Positions 1-8,251 are shown, numbered from the stretch's first letter. The stretch: DNA of 36,135 nt from Deltaproteobacteria bacterium (GCA_016930835.1 JAFGGA010000055.1:1-36135), one strand, 5' to 3'. The notes: generated by a model from the letters alone, not told the origin. Program-made: numbers and translations.

Positions 1-13
1 TCCCTGTAACTAT

Positions 14-93
14 TTGAAAAGACTGGATTCCGGTCTTCACCGGAATGACAAAAATAAGCGTTTTTCGACTTTTTACGAGACCATCAAGTAATA
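14..93. repeat. Dispersed palindromic repeat, copy A
   Basis: The stretch carries a short palindrome (ATTCCGG, spacer, CCGGAAT) followed by the string ATGACAAAAATA, a T-run with TTCGACT and then GACCATCAA. The same order of words recurs at 17594-17720, so this is a dispersed intergenic repeat and not the start of the downstream gene. An open frame runs through it into the esterase, but the ribosome-binding site lies further downstream. No terminal target duplication could be recognised. Confidence 0.55.
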
Positions 94-212
94 GGTCTTC
101 GTTAAAAAACAAATGTTCTAGGTTTTGCTCCTTGATAAGTGCATTAGTGGAGGTGATTAAATTTTATTTTTTAGACAGAGAAGTAAATATTATTAATGAA
201 AGGAGGATACAT

Positions 213-2204
213 ATGGAAAAAGTAAAACGAACAATGACATTTCTAATTTTTCTATCGAGCATGACACTATTATTTGCATATCCGGAATTTTCTTCAGCAA
301 CTCAGGCCGACTGCACAGCCCTTATGACTTATATGGAAGGCCTTACTGATGAAGCCCTGAATCAACCTGTTGCCAATGTCACTGCGACTTGGCATGATGC
401 TTCAGAATCAACACCTGAGTATTGCGAGGTGAAGGGACGTATATTTCCAGAGATTGATTTTGCAGTTAGGCTGCCGACAGACTGGAATAATAGATTCATT
501 CACTTTGTCAGTGGTGGAAATGGTGGAAGTGTCGCTAGAGTAGACAGCACAACGATAAATTTGGGTTATGCTTCGTCAGCATCCAATGATGGACATGATG
601 CTACACAATATCCTAACTCAGCTGTGTTTGGTCTCAAAGATCCTTACTTCCGTGAATATTTTCCAGAGCAAAACAAAGACAACCCTTATGCGTGTCAGAT
701 GCTCGTTGATTTCGGTATAAGAGCTCACAGAGAAACACCCATAATTGCAAAAAAAATAATCAATCAATATTATGGTGGTAATCCGGATTACACCTACTAC
801 AGTGGTATGTCACGGGGTGGTATGAACGGCTTGACTAGTGCTCAGAAAAATCATGATATTTTTGATGGATTTTTGCTCTATTGTGCCCCGGTAGGACAAG
901 TAGCGGGAATGTTCCGTGGTTTGTGGAATAACATACATGGTGCACCTATGAGAGAATCTTGGACGACAGATAAACAAATTGCACTTTATGAAGCGGTCTA
1001 CGAAAAATGTGATGGCGTCGATGGTTTGGTCGATGGTTTGATCGACGATCCTCGTCAATGCACCTTCGATCCCATTACGGAGCTTCCTGCCTGCCCTGAT
1101 GATGTTGATTCGGAAGGGTGTTTTACTCTCGAACAGAGGCAGTCTTTAAAATATATTTATGATGGTGCATATGATAGCACTGGACAAGCACTTAGCGCGG
1201 GTTCGCCCGTTTCTGCCGAATATCTAACTATTGGTGCAGGTAATAATCCTGTCAGCGGTTTTACATTTTCTCTAGGGGGAATGTCATCATCACCAGACAT
1301 TCTTAGATATTGGTTCTTTGATCCACCCCCAGGTCCAGACTGGGATGTGGCAGATTTCGACTGGGATGAGGACCCCTACGAAATCCGAAAAACTACTTGT
1401 ACCCAGTGTTATGATGACAGTTGTGACGAGCATACTCTTTATGATGTATTGGACCCTGGAACTTTTAGCCCCAATCCTGTTCCTAGAATGGGCGGCTTTG
1501 CCCCGCTTAAAGCGAAAGGTGGCAAAATAATTCAATTTCACGGTTGGAGCGATCCGTTTGTATCCCCCCTTGCGGTCACTCAATGGTACGAAGGGATTAT
1601 GAAGCGGATGGGGAAAGCTGCCACAAAAAGTTTTTATAAACTTTATATGGTTCCCGGTACAGGTCATTGTGGTGGGGGAATTGGCTGTAATCAAACATGG
1701 ATTGACGCCTTTAACGCATTAGTAAATTGGGTAGAAAATTCTATAGAACCAGATTCTTTTACAGGAACTCGCAACGCCAATACAGACTATAACTGGCATG
1801 AATTTCGTACACGTCCGATTTGCCGATATCCAGAAGTTGCCCGCTGGAACGGCATAGACAGCATAGAAGATGCCGAAAGCTTCATGTGTGTGCCCCCCAT
1901 CGAGGTTCGTATAAAACCACAAGTGCTGAAGCTCAAACGAAAAGGTAAGTTCACTGCATTTATTACCGTGCCAGGTGACTACCACATGAAGGACTGGAAT
2001 CTGCAAAACATAACCTGTGAAGGCGCACCAGCAATATTTGGCAGGACTCATAAAAATGTCTATATTGTTAAATTTCACACACAAGACATGCAGGATGTGA
2101 CGCCAGGCAAGTTGGTCACATTAACGGTGAAAGGCGAATTTTATAAGGATGGTGAAACAGCTCTTGTCCAGGCAAGCGACATGGTAAGAGTTATCAAGCA
2201 GTAA
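213..2204 (+). CDS. Secreted tannase/feruloyl esterase family hydrolase
   Basis: This 663-residue protein belongs to the tannase/feruloyl esterase family of serine hydrolases, which cleave ester bonds of aromatic acids (gallate, ferulate or similar). The ATG at 213 follows AGGAGG at 201 with good spacing; the frame extends upstream only through a repeat. Residues 1-30 form a Sec signal peptide. The nucleophile is Ser200 in GMSRGG, the acid Asp447 in GWSDP and the base His485 in GTGHCGGG. The family normally has Cys directly before the Ser, disulfide-bonded to the Cys after the His; here the first is Met199 while Cys486 remains. The last 100 or so residues (IKPQVLKLKRKG onward, then CEGAP, DMQDVTPGKLVTLTVKG) look like a beta-sandwich module seen at the end of other deltaproteobacterial secreted proteins. 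The substrate cannot be deduced. It stands alone, convergent with lepB. Confidence 0.85.
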   Translation: MEKVKRTMTFLIFLSSMTLLFAYPEFSSATQADCTALMTYMEGLTDEALNQPVANVTATWHDASESTPEYCEVKGRIFPEIDFAVRLPTDWNNRFIHFVSGGNGGSVARVDSTTINLGYASSASNDGHDATQYPNSAVFGLKDPYFREYFPEQNKDNPYACQMLVDFGIRAHRETPIIAKKIINQYYGGNPDYTYYSGMSRGGMNGLTSAQKNHDIFDGFLLYCAPVGQVAGMFRGLWNNIHGAPMRESWTTDKQIALYEAVYEKCDGVDGLVDGLIDDPRQCTFDPITELPACPDDVDSEGCFTLEQRQSLKYIYDGAYDSTGQALSAGSPVSAEYLTIGAGNNPVSGFTFSLGGMSSSPDILRYWFFDPPPGPDWDVADFDWDEDPYEIRKTTCTQCYDDSCDEHTLYDVLDPGTFSPNPVPRMGGFAPLKAKGGKIIQFHGWSDPFVSPLAVTQWYEGIMKRMGKAATKSFYKLYMVPGTGHCGGGIGCNQTWIDAFNALVNWVENSIEPDSFTGTRNANTDYNWHEFRTRPICRYPEVARWNGIDSIEDAESFMCVPPIEVRIKPQVLKLKRKGKFTAFITVPGDYHMKDWNLQNITCEGAPAIFGRTHKNVYIVKFHTQDMQDVTPGKLVTLTVKGEFYKDGETALVQASDMVRVIKQ

Positions 2205-2250
2205 AAAAGTCGCGAAAATCTTGGAAAACAAAAAAAATAGCCTACAAGCC

Positions 2251-2284
2251 TTAGAGGCAAGGTCGGCAACGGCCCTGCCTCTAA
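2251..2284. terminator. Stem-loop between convergent genes
   Basis: A perfect 9-bp inverted repeat (TTAGAGGCA / TGCCTCTAA) lies between the esterase and the convergently transcribed lepB. On the minus strand it is followed about 10 bases later by a run of eight T residues, so it may terminate lepB; on the plus strand there is no T-run. It may be a two-sided transcription barrier. Confidence 0.4.
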
Positions 2285-2360
2285 CCTATCATTTTGAGGA
2301 CTATCCTAAATCGTATTGTGCGGATGAAATTAAGAGATCTCTCCATCAAATGCCACGATT

Positions 2361-3059
2361 CTATGGCAATTTGGAAAAAAACCGATCCCATCGAGGCTTG
2401 TAATGCCTGGTTTTATCCAAGGAGATCACGATATTGGTGGCGCGACCCAGGATCTCCCCACGCTTGACAAAACCGAAATACCTTGAATCCGCGCTGTTAT
2501 CCCGATTATCTCCCATCATGAAATAGTGCCCTTCCGGGACGATCACCGGGGCGAATGACCGGGGTGATGGGGTCAGTGGTGTGATCATCACGGCATGGGA
2601 TTTCCCCAATAAATCTTCATCATAAAACAGATGTTCCAGGCTTTGACCCTTGGCGATTGCTTCAAAATTCTCCTGTTCAATGGACTCATATTTTATGGCT
2701 TCACCATTGATGAATAGCTGGTTGTTCCTCATGGCTATGGAATCACCGGGAAGGCCGATCACGCGTTTGACCAGACATTTATCATCGGCCGGAGAATTGA
2801 ACACGACGATATCACCCCTTTCAGGATTATCCCATTGGGCGATGTGCCAGGTCGTATAGGGAATCTTGAGATCATAAGCCAGCTTATTGGCAAAGATCCG
2901 ATCCCCTTCCACGATGGTCGGTTTCATGGAGCCGGTGGGTACCACATACCAATCGGCAATGGCTGATTTGATGGATGTGGCCACCAGAACCGCGATAAGG
3001 ATGCTCCCTATCCAACCGCGGAAAAAGAGGGATATGGGTTCTTTTATTTTTTTTGCCAT
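2361..3059 (-). CDS. lepB: Signal peptidase I (S26A)
   Basis: A 232-residue type I signal peptidase that removes Sec signal peptides at the outer face of the cytoplasmic membrane. One membrane anchor spans about residues 16-35. Box B is VVPTGSMKPT with nucleophile Ser44. Box C is RGDIVVF (81-87), box D LVKRVIGLPGDS with general base Lys98, and box E GDNRDNSADSRYFG near the C-terminus. Length is typical for a compact bacterial LepB. The ATG at 3059 is preceded by AGGAGAA. It follows the dapF-like gene by 63 bases on the same strand and is probably co-transcribed. Confidence 0.96.
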   Translation of the reverse strand: MAKKIKEPISLFFRGWIGSILIAVLVATSIKSAIADWYVVPTGSMKPTIVEGDRIFANKLAYDLKIPYTTWHIAQWDNPERGDIVVFNSPADDKCLVKRVIGLPGDSIAMRNNQLFINGEAIKYESIEQENFEAIAKGQSLEHLFYDEDLLGKSHAVMITPLTPSPRSFAPVIVPEGHYFMMGDNRDNSADSRYFGFVKRGEILGRATNIVISLDKTRHYKPRWDRFFSKLP

Positions 3060-3122
3060 TTTGTTCTCCTAAAAAAAGTTGCGTAATGTAAGATTTTAAT
3101 CGAAAGTCTAATCAGTTGGTGA

Positions 3123-3962
3123 TCATGTGTAAAATATTTCTTCTGAAATAACCCCCTTGCAGACTCTTGTGACGGGACCGGTCATTATGGCGGAGAAGTC
3201 GTCCTTAAAATGAACTTGAATTTCACCCCCGGGCATATGGACGGTGATATCAGGGTCGCAGAGTCCCAGTTTAAGTGCAACCCCGGCCGCGGCCGTGCTG
3301 CTGCTGCCGGAGGCCAGGGTGTAACCGGCACCGCGCTCCCAGATTTCGATTTGGATGTTATTCCGATCCAGGACCTTCATGAATTGTACGTTGATCCGGT
3401 TTGGAAACCGGGCATCCGTCTCGATCAAGGGACCGAATTTTTTGGTCTCTCCCGGTGATGGATTATCGCTCAATATCACACAGTGGGGATTACCCACCGT
3501 TGCCGCACAAAATCGAAAATCGCGGTTCAGCACCTGGATTTGCTCATTCAATACCTCCCGATCGGATCCAGTTACAGGGATCTCAGCACTGTTGAATCGG
3601 ACCTGTCCCATCTCAACGGTCACGCGTTTTCCTGAATCAAGAACAGTACAAGAGACCGCTCCGCCGAGTGTCTCGACCGTAAAGGGTTGCGTTGAGACCA
3701 TGTGCCGATCCCAAAGGGTCCGGGCAAATATACGAAGCCCGTTTCCGCTTTTTTCCGCTTCACTTCCGTCGGGGTTGAAGATCTGTAAACCAAAATCACA
3801 CGAAGCACTGTCCAGCGGGCCCAAAAGGATCCCATCCGAACCGATCCCGTAGTTCCTGTGACAGATCCTATGAATAGTCTCGGGTAAAAGCCCGTTCGGA
3901 ACTTCGGAAGGGGCAAGAACAATATAATCATTCCCCAATGCATGATATTTTAAAAATTTCAT
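3123..3962 (-). CDS. dapF: Diaminopimelate epimerase homologue lacking both catalytic cysteines
   Basis: The 279-residue product has the DapF fold signature over its full length: the start FLKYHALGNDYIV, the FNPDGSEAE block, GNPHCVI, and ERGAGYTLASG. DapF interconverts LL- and meso-diaminopimelate for lysine and peptidoglycan synthesis with a Cys/Cys two-base mechanism (Cys73 and Cys217 in the characterised enzymes). Here the first site reads EKSGNG (Ser72) and the second LASGSSS (Ser218), and the usual Glu in GAGET is Tyr. Both replacements are clear single residues in an intact frame, so the gene is not decayed. It may be a divergent epimerase, another racemase, or a binding protein. The ATG is preceded by CAGGAG. 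lepB follows on the same strand. Confidence 0.85.
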   Translation of the reverse strand: MKFLKYHALGNDYIVLAPSEVPNGLLPETIHRICHRNYGIGSDGILLGPLDSASCDFGLQIFNPDGSEAEKSGNGLRIFARTLWDRHMVSTQPFTVETLGGAVSCTVLDSGKRVTVEMGQVRFNSAEIPVTGSDREVLNEQIQVLNRDFRFCAATVGNPHCVILSDNPSPGETKKFGPLIETDARFPNRINVQFMKVLDRNNIQIEIWERGAGYTLASGSSSTAAAGVALKLGLCDPDITVHMPGGEIQVHFKDDFSAIMTGPVTRVCKGVISEEIFYT

Positions 3963-4097
3963 TACATCTCCTGTAAAGATATTTTGGGATCAAGCTTATC
4001 ATGAGGGAATTCGGCTTGCAAGTTTTGGTCTTTGTTCCGAATATCTCTTATCTAATGCTTATCCCTGAGTAACTCCTCTTGAGGCTGTGATCACAAT

Positions 4098-4199
4098 GTC
4101 ATTTCGAGCCCGCGACGTGCCGGGTCGAGTCGGTGACAGCCGAGGTCTTTTTTTGCAAGTAATTGTTATTAAAGGATTTCTCCCTTCGGTCGAAATGAC
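4098..4199. repeat. Palindrome-ended repeat (GTCATTTCGA / TCGAAATGAC)
   Basis: A 102-base stretch is bounded by perfect 10-bp inverted ends, GTCATTTCGA at 4098 and TCGAAATGAC at 4190. It lies in the 587-base gap between the dapF-like gene and the small gene at 4550, which otherwise holds only the next repeat and no recognisable coding remnant. The ends GTCAT/ATGAC are shared with other repeats here (4873, 5019, 25974). Confidence 0.6.
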
Positions 4200-4262
4200 A
4201 AGAATAGCAAACAGCTTCTGATGACATAGTCTAATTGCCGGAGGGGGTTAGGAGGAAGGGTT

Positions 4263-4395
4263 GTTGACTTAAGCCCCCAATTTGGTCACAAAAGCCTCTG
4301 ATGTCATTCCGGCGAAGGCCGGAATCCAGCTTTTCGAAGTCTTCTGGACCCCGGCCTTCGCCGGAAGCAGGGCTGGAAAATTCCCTTAAGTCAAC
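4263..4395. repeat. Nested palindromic repeat
   Basis: The outer arms GTTGACTTAAG (4263-4273) and CTTAAGTCAAC (4385-4395) are a perfect 11-bp inverted repeat. Between them sits a second palindromic unit starting GTCATTCCGGCGAAGGCCGG at 4303 and ending CCGGCCTTCGCCGG near 4364. The arrangement suggests one repeat inserted in, or evolved around, another. No coding potential is seen. Confidence 0.6.
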
Positions 4396-4549
4396 AGTAT
4401 TGGGGTTAAGAGCAGGGGCATCATCGAGGGGGGAGTCATCTGGCCCATTTCTGGAAAGACACAAAAAGTGAATTTCCATGCGTCTTGACACATCACGTTT
4501 CGGATCTACATTATAGACAAACCTATTATCAAAGAAAGGGGTATTGACT

Positions 4550-4792
4550 ATGCTGAACATATCCGGCAAGACAAGACTTTCGCATGAACGGATCGAACAA
4601 AAAATCACGACTTTTTTTGGACCAAAAGGGCTAAATCTGACGTTGATCAAGAAAGATCCCGACAATATGGTTTTTGAAGGTGGGGGAGGGTATGTGGACA
4701 TCACCATTTGTGCGGAGGATAAGGAAAATCGGGTGGACATTGTCACTCAGGAATGGGATTATCAAGTAAAAAAATTCCTTGAGGAATTGTAG
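4550..4792 (+). CDS. Conserved-looking small protein of unknown function
   Basis: An 80-residue protein, MLNISGKTRLSHERIEQKI onward. The ATG at 4550 has AAAGAAAGGGG eight bases upstream; a TTG two codons earlier is less likely. The sequence is balanced and globular: an N-terminal helix (LSHERIEQKITTFF), a glycine-rich turn (FEGGGGYVDI), an acidic strand region and an amphipathic C-terminal helix (WDYQVKKFLEEL). There is no signal peptide, membrane segment or metal motif. The composition and strong ribosome site support a real gene, but I do not recognise the family. It is isolated between repeat-filled spacers. Confidence 0.7.
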   Translation: MLNISGKTRLSHERIEQKITTFFGPKGLNLTLIKKDPDNMVFEGGGGYVDITICAEDKENRVDIVTQEWDYQVKKFLEEL

Positions 4793-4872
4793 TTGGTACT
4801 TATCCAGAAATACCCTACATTTTCTCTCCCTAACGCCTCCCGCGAGGAGGCTGTGTCACAACACGTAAAACC

Positions 4873-4961
4873 GTCATCCCGGACGAGCGAAGCTGGATCG
4901 GGAATCCAGAAATGATTAGCGTTATTAAATACTTCTGGATACCGGTTTTCGCCGGTATGAC
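4873..4961. repeat. GTCAT...ATGAC palindromic repeat
   Basis: The ends GTCATCCCGG (4873) and CCGGTATGAC (4952-4961) are near-perfect inverted repeats, with internal mirrored words (GGGAATCCAGAA and TTCTGGATACC). This is one of several such units in the spacer between 4792 and the PrmA-like gene. The remainder of that spacer has no recognisable gene. Confidence 0.6.
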
Positions 4962-5018
4962 GACTCACTGAATATGTTTACAATAGTTTCTACCTGTCTC
5001 GTAATTGTTCACGCCACC

Positions 5019-5106
5019 GTCATTCCGGCGTCTATGAGAGTGGCTTTTCATCGCCACGAACCGTGTATACTATTATGAGACGATTGATCTGTACGGCCGG
5101 CATGAC
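5019..5106. repeat. GTCAT...ATGAC palindromic repeat
   Basis: The ends GTCATTCCGG (5019-5028) and CCGGCATGAC (5097-5106) are inverted repeats with one mismatch. The unit has the same length class (about 88 bases) as the neighbour at 4873, but its interior differs and includes a small hairpin GTGGC/GCCAC. Confidence 0.55.
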
Positions 5107-5215
5107 AAACCGCCCAACAGCGGTCAAATGACCGCCGTGGCCAGAGGCCTCTTGTAATATCTTGCTTGTTTGTGTTAACAAAAGAAATGAAAGAGCAAAA
5201 GAGGTTCACTATTAT

Positions 5216-6079
5216 TTGAAAACATTCATTGGAAGTCAATACAGCCGCTCAGCTTTTCCTTATGAGGAACTTTATATTTACCTGCTTCAGGGACGCGTGG
5301 AAGAAGATGATGAAGACCTGTTCGAAGATGCCTTTATCGGGAACTGGGTGGAGGATGATTATTCTTTCCTCTTTTTTTCCAAACCTGCCGGTGATGAGAT
5401 CAGGCGTCTCCTTCATGTCCGTTCGGATCTCACATTAGGGGATCAATACAGATTTACCTACGAAGAGTGGCAAGGTGGAAGATTCGACGCAATAAAGGTC
5501 GACTCTTTTTTGATTACACCTCCTTGGATTTCACAGGCGCAGGAAAAAGGTATGATACAGATCCTGCTGGATCCCGGGGTTGTATTTGGTAACGGCCTTC
5601 ACCCTACCACAAGGGATTGCTTAAAGGCCATTGCCCATGCTATGAAGGTTGACAGGTTTGATCGAGTGCTTGATATGGGTACGGGAACCGGCATTCTGGC
5701 CCTGGCTGCCGCGAATATGGGAGCCAAAAGGGTGTCGGCCGTGGACCTGAACCCCCTATGCGTCAAAACGGCAAAACATAACGTAATCCTTAACGGCTTG
5801 GATGGTATCGTGGATGTTACCCAAGGGCGGGCAGAGGATTTTATGAATGAACCTGCTGACTTGGTCGTGGCCAATATCCACCATCAGGTTCTGGTTGATC
5901 TTTTTGAGAATGGGTCGTTTAAAGACAAATCCCGGTTGATTCTTTCAGGCCTGATGAGAAGTCAGGCCGCGGATATACGGTCCCGCTTGGAGAGGCATTA
6001 TTTCAAATTGATCCATGAATGGGATCACGAGATGAAATGGTATACCATGCTGGCTTGCAATGAAGGAATAAGGTGTTAA
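5216..6079 (+). CDS. prmA: Ribosomal protein L11 methyltransferase-like (PrmA family)
   Basis: A class I SAM methyltransferase with the PrmA pattern: LDPGVVFGNGLHPTT (PrmA-type substrate loop), SAM-binding LDMGTGTGILALAAA, acidic SAVDLNP, and DLVVANI as the catalytic-loop equivalent. PrmA trimethylates ribosomal protein L11. The loop reads GNGLHP instead of the common GTGTHP, so the substrate may differ. The N-terminal part (PYEELYIYLLQG, FIGNWVEDDYSFLFF) would be the ferredoxin-like substrate domain. There is no in-frame ATG: I chose TTG at 5216 (287 residues, AGAGG 11 bases upstream); TTG at 5162 would give 305 residues. The thioesterase begins five bases after the stop, so the two are one operon. 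Confidence 0.8.
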   Translation: MKTFIGSQYSRSAFPYEELYIYLLQGRVEEDDEDLFEDAFIGNWVEDDYSFLFFSKPAGDEIRRLLHVRSDLTLGDQYRFTYEEWQGGRFDAIKVDSFLITPPWISQAQEKGMIQILLDPGVVFGNGLHPTTRDCLKAIAHAMKVDRFDRVLDMGTGTGILALAAANMGAKRVSAVDLNPLCVKTAKHNVILNGLDGIVDVTQGRAEDFMNEPADLVVANIHHQVLVDLFENGSFKDKSRLILSGLMRSQAADIRSRLERHYFKLIHEWDHEMKWYTMLACNEGIRC

Positions 6080-6083
6080 ATTC

Positions 6084-6578
6084 ATGGATAAAAAAAAGAC
6101 TAAAATCATCAATCCTAAAGGGTATAAGTGCTTTGCTTGCGGAACGGCCAACCCGATCGGTCTAAGACTCCGGTTTTATCGTTCCGGTGAATCGGTTTGT
6201 ACGGATATCACTTTGGGGAAATACCATGTGGGGTGGGAGAATATTGCGCATGGAGGTATCATTTCCACGATTCTGGATGAGGTCATGTCGTGGACGATCC
6301 TTTATTTTAAAAGGATCTTCTTCGTGACCCGCAAGATGGAACTGAAATATATCAGGCCGGTTCTGGTGGGAATCCCGTTGACTGCAAAGGGAGAGGTGAT
6401 TGATGGCTCTGAACCGCCCAGGATAAAAGCCAAGGCCGAACTCCGTGATCAAGAAGGGACGCTTCTGGCCAGAAGCACGGGGGAATTCGTCAGCCTTGAC
6501 AAGGATGAATTGACATCTATTCCGGATGGATTGAAGGATGAGATGTTTTCTATTATCGGGAAGCTGCCTCCACTGTAA
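6084..6578 (+). CDS. Hotdog-fold thioesterase (PaaI family)
   Basis: This 164-residue protein has a hotdog-fold acyl-CoA thioesterase pattern: CFACGTANPIGLRLRF at 13-28, then AHGGIISTILDEVMSW, where the HGG and Asp/Glu of the central helix are the usual active-site region. KMELKYIRPVLVGIPL is the second strand block and LLARSTGEFV the last. Such enzymes hydrolyse acyl- or aroyl-CoA thioesters in the cytoplasm; the substrate is not deducible. The ATG at 6084 lies five bases after the PrmA-like stop with AAGGAATAAGG upstream, so it is translated from the same message. Confidence 0.85.
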   Translation: MDKKKTKIINPKGYKCFACGTANPIGLRLRFYRSGESVCTDITLGKYHVGWENIAHGGIISTILDEVMSWTILYFKRIFFVTRKMELKYIRPVLVGIPLTAKGEVIDGSEPPRIKAKAELRDQEGTLLARSTGEFVSLDKDELTSIPDGLKDEMFSIIGKLPPL

Positions 6579-6585
6579 AAAAGGT

Positions 6586-6671
6586 AGTCAGAAGTCAATA
6601 GTCAAAAGTCAGTGGCTAGAACGCTCAAGGCTCAAAGCCGTAAGCTGACCTCCGAAACTGACCGCTGAACA
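6586..6671. repeat. Heptamer-periodic spacer repeat
   Basis: Successive 7-base words AGTCAGA, AGTCAAT, AGTCAAA, AGTCAGT are followed by a second series CGCTCAA, GGCTCAA, AGCCGTA, AGCTGAC. Units drift in sequence but keep the 7-base register. The 250-base spacer (6579-6835) holds no gene. Confidence 0.65.
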
Positions 6672-6835
6672 CCCTCGTTGACGCATATTAAAGGTCTCAA
6701 AATAGTCTAGATATGTTTTGCCCCGTCACCTTGAAAGCTATTTCGAGACGATGAATAATTATTAAATACGCTTGAATTACATAGGTTATTCAAGGAATAT
6801 GTATCAGGCATAGGGAATATAAAAAGGAGATGTTT

Positions 6836-7468
6836 ATGGAAGTTGAACAAATGAAAGTCGGTTTTATGGATGTTTTTTGCTATATCGTGTCAAGCCCCAA
6901 TCAAAAAGAGGCACTGGTGATTGATCCTGCCGGTGATGAGGATCGGATTGTCAATAGGCTTGCGCAAAAAGGATTGACCTTAAGATATATCGTGAACACG
7001 CATGGGCATGGGGATCATACCTGTGGTAACGCCAGGGTCAAGGAATTAACGGGCGCTCAGATCGTCATGCATAAGTTGGATGAAGAGCTGTTTAATTCTC
7101 CCATGGGCCATCAGATGGCCAGGCAGTTTGGTTTCGCCATCTCACCGCCCGCGGATATACTGGTGGAAGATGGTGATCAAATCGTGGTAGGGGATATCTC
7201 CCTTGAGGTCATTCATACCCCGGGACATAGCCCGGGGGGTATGTGTTTATATAGCGATGGACATGTGTTTACGGGTGATACCCTTTTTGTGGGCGCAATC
7301 GGGCGAACGGACCTGCCGGGTGCGTCTTATAACCAATTTATGCAGTCTATTCAGGAGAGGCTCATGTCATTGCCCGGAGAGACGATCGTATGGCCCGGCC
7401 ATGATTACGGCATGAGACCGTCTTCAACCATCGAGATCGAGAAACGGACGAATCCATGGTTGGGTTGA
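6836..7468 (+). CDS. MBL-fold metallo-hydrolase (glyoxalase II-like)
   Basis: A 210-residue metallo-beta-lactamase-fold hydrolase. The binuclear metal motif THGHGDH places His56, His58, Asp60 and His61 as ligands. HTPGHSPGG carries the third-site His, FTGDTLF the bridging Asp and WPGHDYG the last His. Family members hydrolyse S-lactoylglutathione-like thioesters or other substrates; without the C-terminal glyoxalase II domain the exact reaction is open. The ATG at 6836 is preferred to that at 6830, because AAGGAG abuts the first and is seven bases from the second. It is followed 96 bases later by an alpha/beta hydrolase. Confidence 0.88.
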   Translation: MEVEQMKVGFMDVFCYIVSSPNQKEALVIDPAGDEDRIVNRLAQKGLTLRYIVNTHGHGDHTCGNARVKELTGAQIVMHKLDEELFNSPMGHQMARQFGFAISPPADILVEDGDQIVVGDISLEVIHTPGHSPGGMCLYSDGHVFTGDTLFVGAIGRTDLPGASYNQFMQSIQERLMSLPGETIVWPGHDYGMRPSSTIEIEKRTNPWLG

Positions 7469-7487
7469 TGGAAGTCGAGCTATTAGC

Positions 7488-7508
7488 CTTCAGCTGTCAG
7501 CATTCAGC
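7488..7508. repeat. Three heptamers (CTTCAGC TGTCAGC ATTCAGC)
   Basis: Three 7-base units sharing TCAGC lie in perfect register in the spacer between the MBL-fold hydrolase and the alpha/beta hydrolase. The same style of repeat is seen at 6586, 25702, 25778 and 35865. Confidence 0.6.
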
Positions 7509-7564
7509 AAAAATATCATAGCTATTGTGATCTTTACGTCTTAAAGATGCAATAGGATTTGACT

Positions 7565-8176
7565 ATGTCCGAAGAACAGATCTTTTTCCATGCCCAAGGC
7601 ATTCAAATCGAGGGACTTCTTGAGAACCTCCCTGGAGACAAAGGTGTCATCATTGCACACCCCCATCCTTTATACGGGGGTGATATGCATAACAACGTGG
7701 TGGATGTCCTGTGCCGGGCCTTTAAAGGAAAGGGATACGGTACGCTGCGATTCAACTTCAGGGGAGTTGGGCAAAGCGAAGGTCAATATGATAATGGGAT
7801 TGGCGAACAGGATGACGTGAAAGCCGCCGTTCAATACCTCTCCGATCTGGGGAAGACCCACATCACTCTGGCCGGGTACTCGTTTGGTGCATGGGTGGTT
7901 GCGCATATTCCAGGGGTGGATGATCAGGTGGAAAGGCTTATAATGGTTTCTCCTCCGGTCGATTTTATGGATTTTACTTTCCTGAAATACACTCCAAAAC
8001 TTCATCTCGTCATAGCCGGGACAAAAGATGAATTCGGTCCCGCGGACAGGATCGAGGAAATGTTACCGGCCTGGAACCCTCAAGCAGCTTTAAAGGTTAT
8101 TCAGGGCGCGGATCATTTCTATTGGGGAAAGACCCAGAAGATACAAGGAATTTTACATGGGTTTTTGGTTGAGTGA
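7565..8176 (+). CDS. Alpha/beta hydrolase (small serine hydrolase)
   Basis: A 203-residue cytoplasmic alpha/beta hydrolase. The signature AHPHPLYGGDMHNNVV (oxyanion-side HPHP motif) is followed by LRFNFRGVGQSEG, the nucleophile elbow GYSFGAW with Ser106, the acid region GTKDEFG (Asp155) and GADHFYWG with His184. This pattern matches the small hydrolases related to dienelactone hydrolase, often annotated as phosphoribosyl transferase-associated or generic hydrolases; the substrate is unknown. The ATG at 7565 is chosen over TTG at 7559, since ATAGGAT sits just upstream. No signal peptide. Confidence 0.85.
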   Translation: MSEEQIFFHAQGIQIEGLLENLPGDKGVIIAHPHPLYGGDMHNNVVDVLCRAFKGKGYGTLRFNFRGVGQSEGQYDNGIGEQDDVKAAVQYLSDLGKTHITLAGYSFGAWVVAHIPGVDDQVERLIMVSPPVDFMDFTFLKYTPKLHLVIAGTKDEFGPADRIEEMLPAWNPQAALKVIQGADHFYWGKTQKIQGILHGFLVE

Positions 8177-8251
8177 TATTTCATTTTACCAGGCGCCGTG
8201 TTTTATCCGAAATCTCCTTGTCATGGCATCATCGCTTGAATAACCGCATTG

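Noticed and set aside
45-212. In-frame N-terminal extension of the esterase from ATG at 45
   Set aside because: The extension lies in a dispersed repeat and lacks a ribosome site; the ATG at 213 has AGGAGG and starts a normal signal peptide.
2221-2403. Short plus-strand ORF between the esterase and lepB
   Set aside because: It covers a stem-loop and overlaps the lepB end; no ribosome site and no protein-like motifs.
6586-6671. Heptamer repeats as a CRISPR array
   Set aside because: Units are 7 bases with no unique spacers; no cas genes anywhere in the window.
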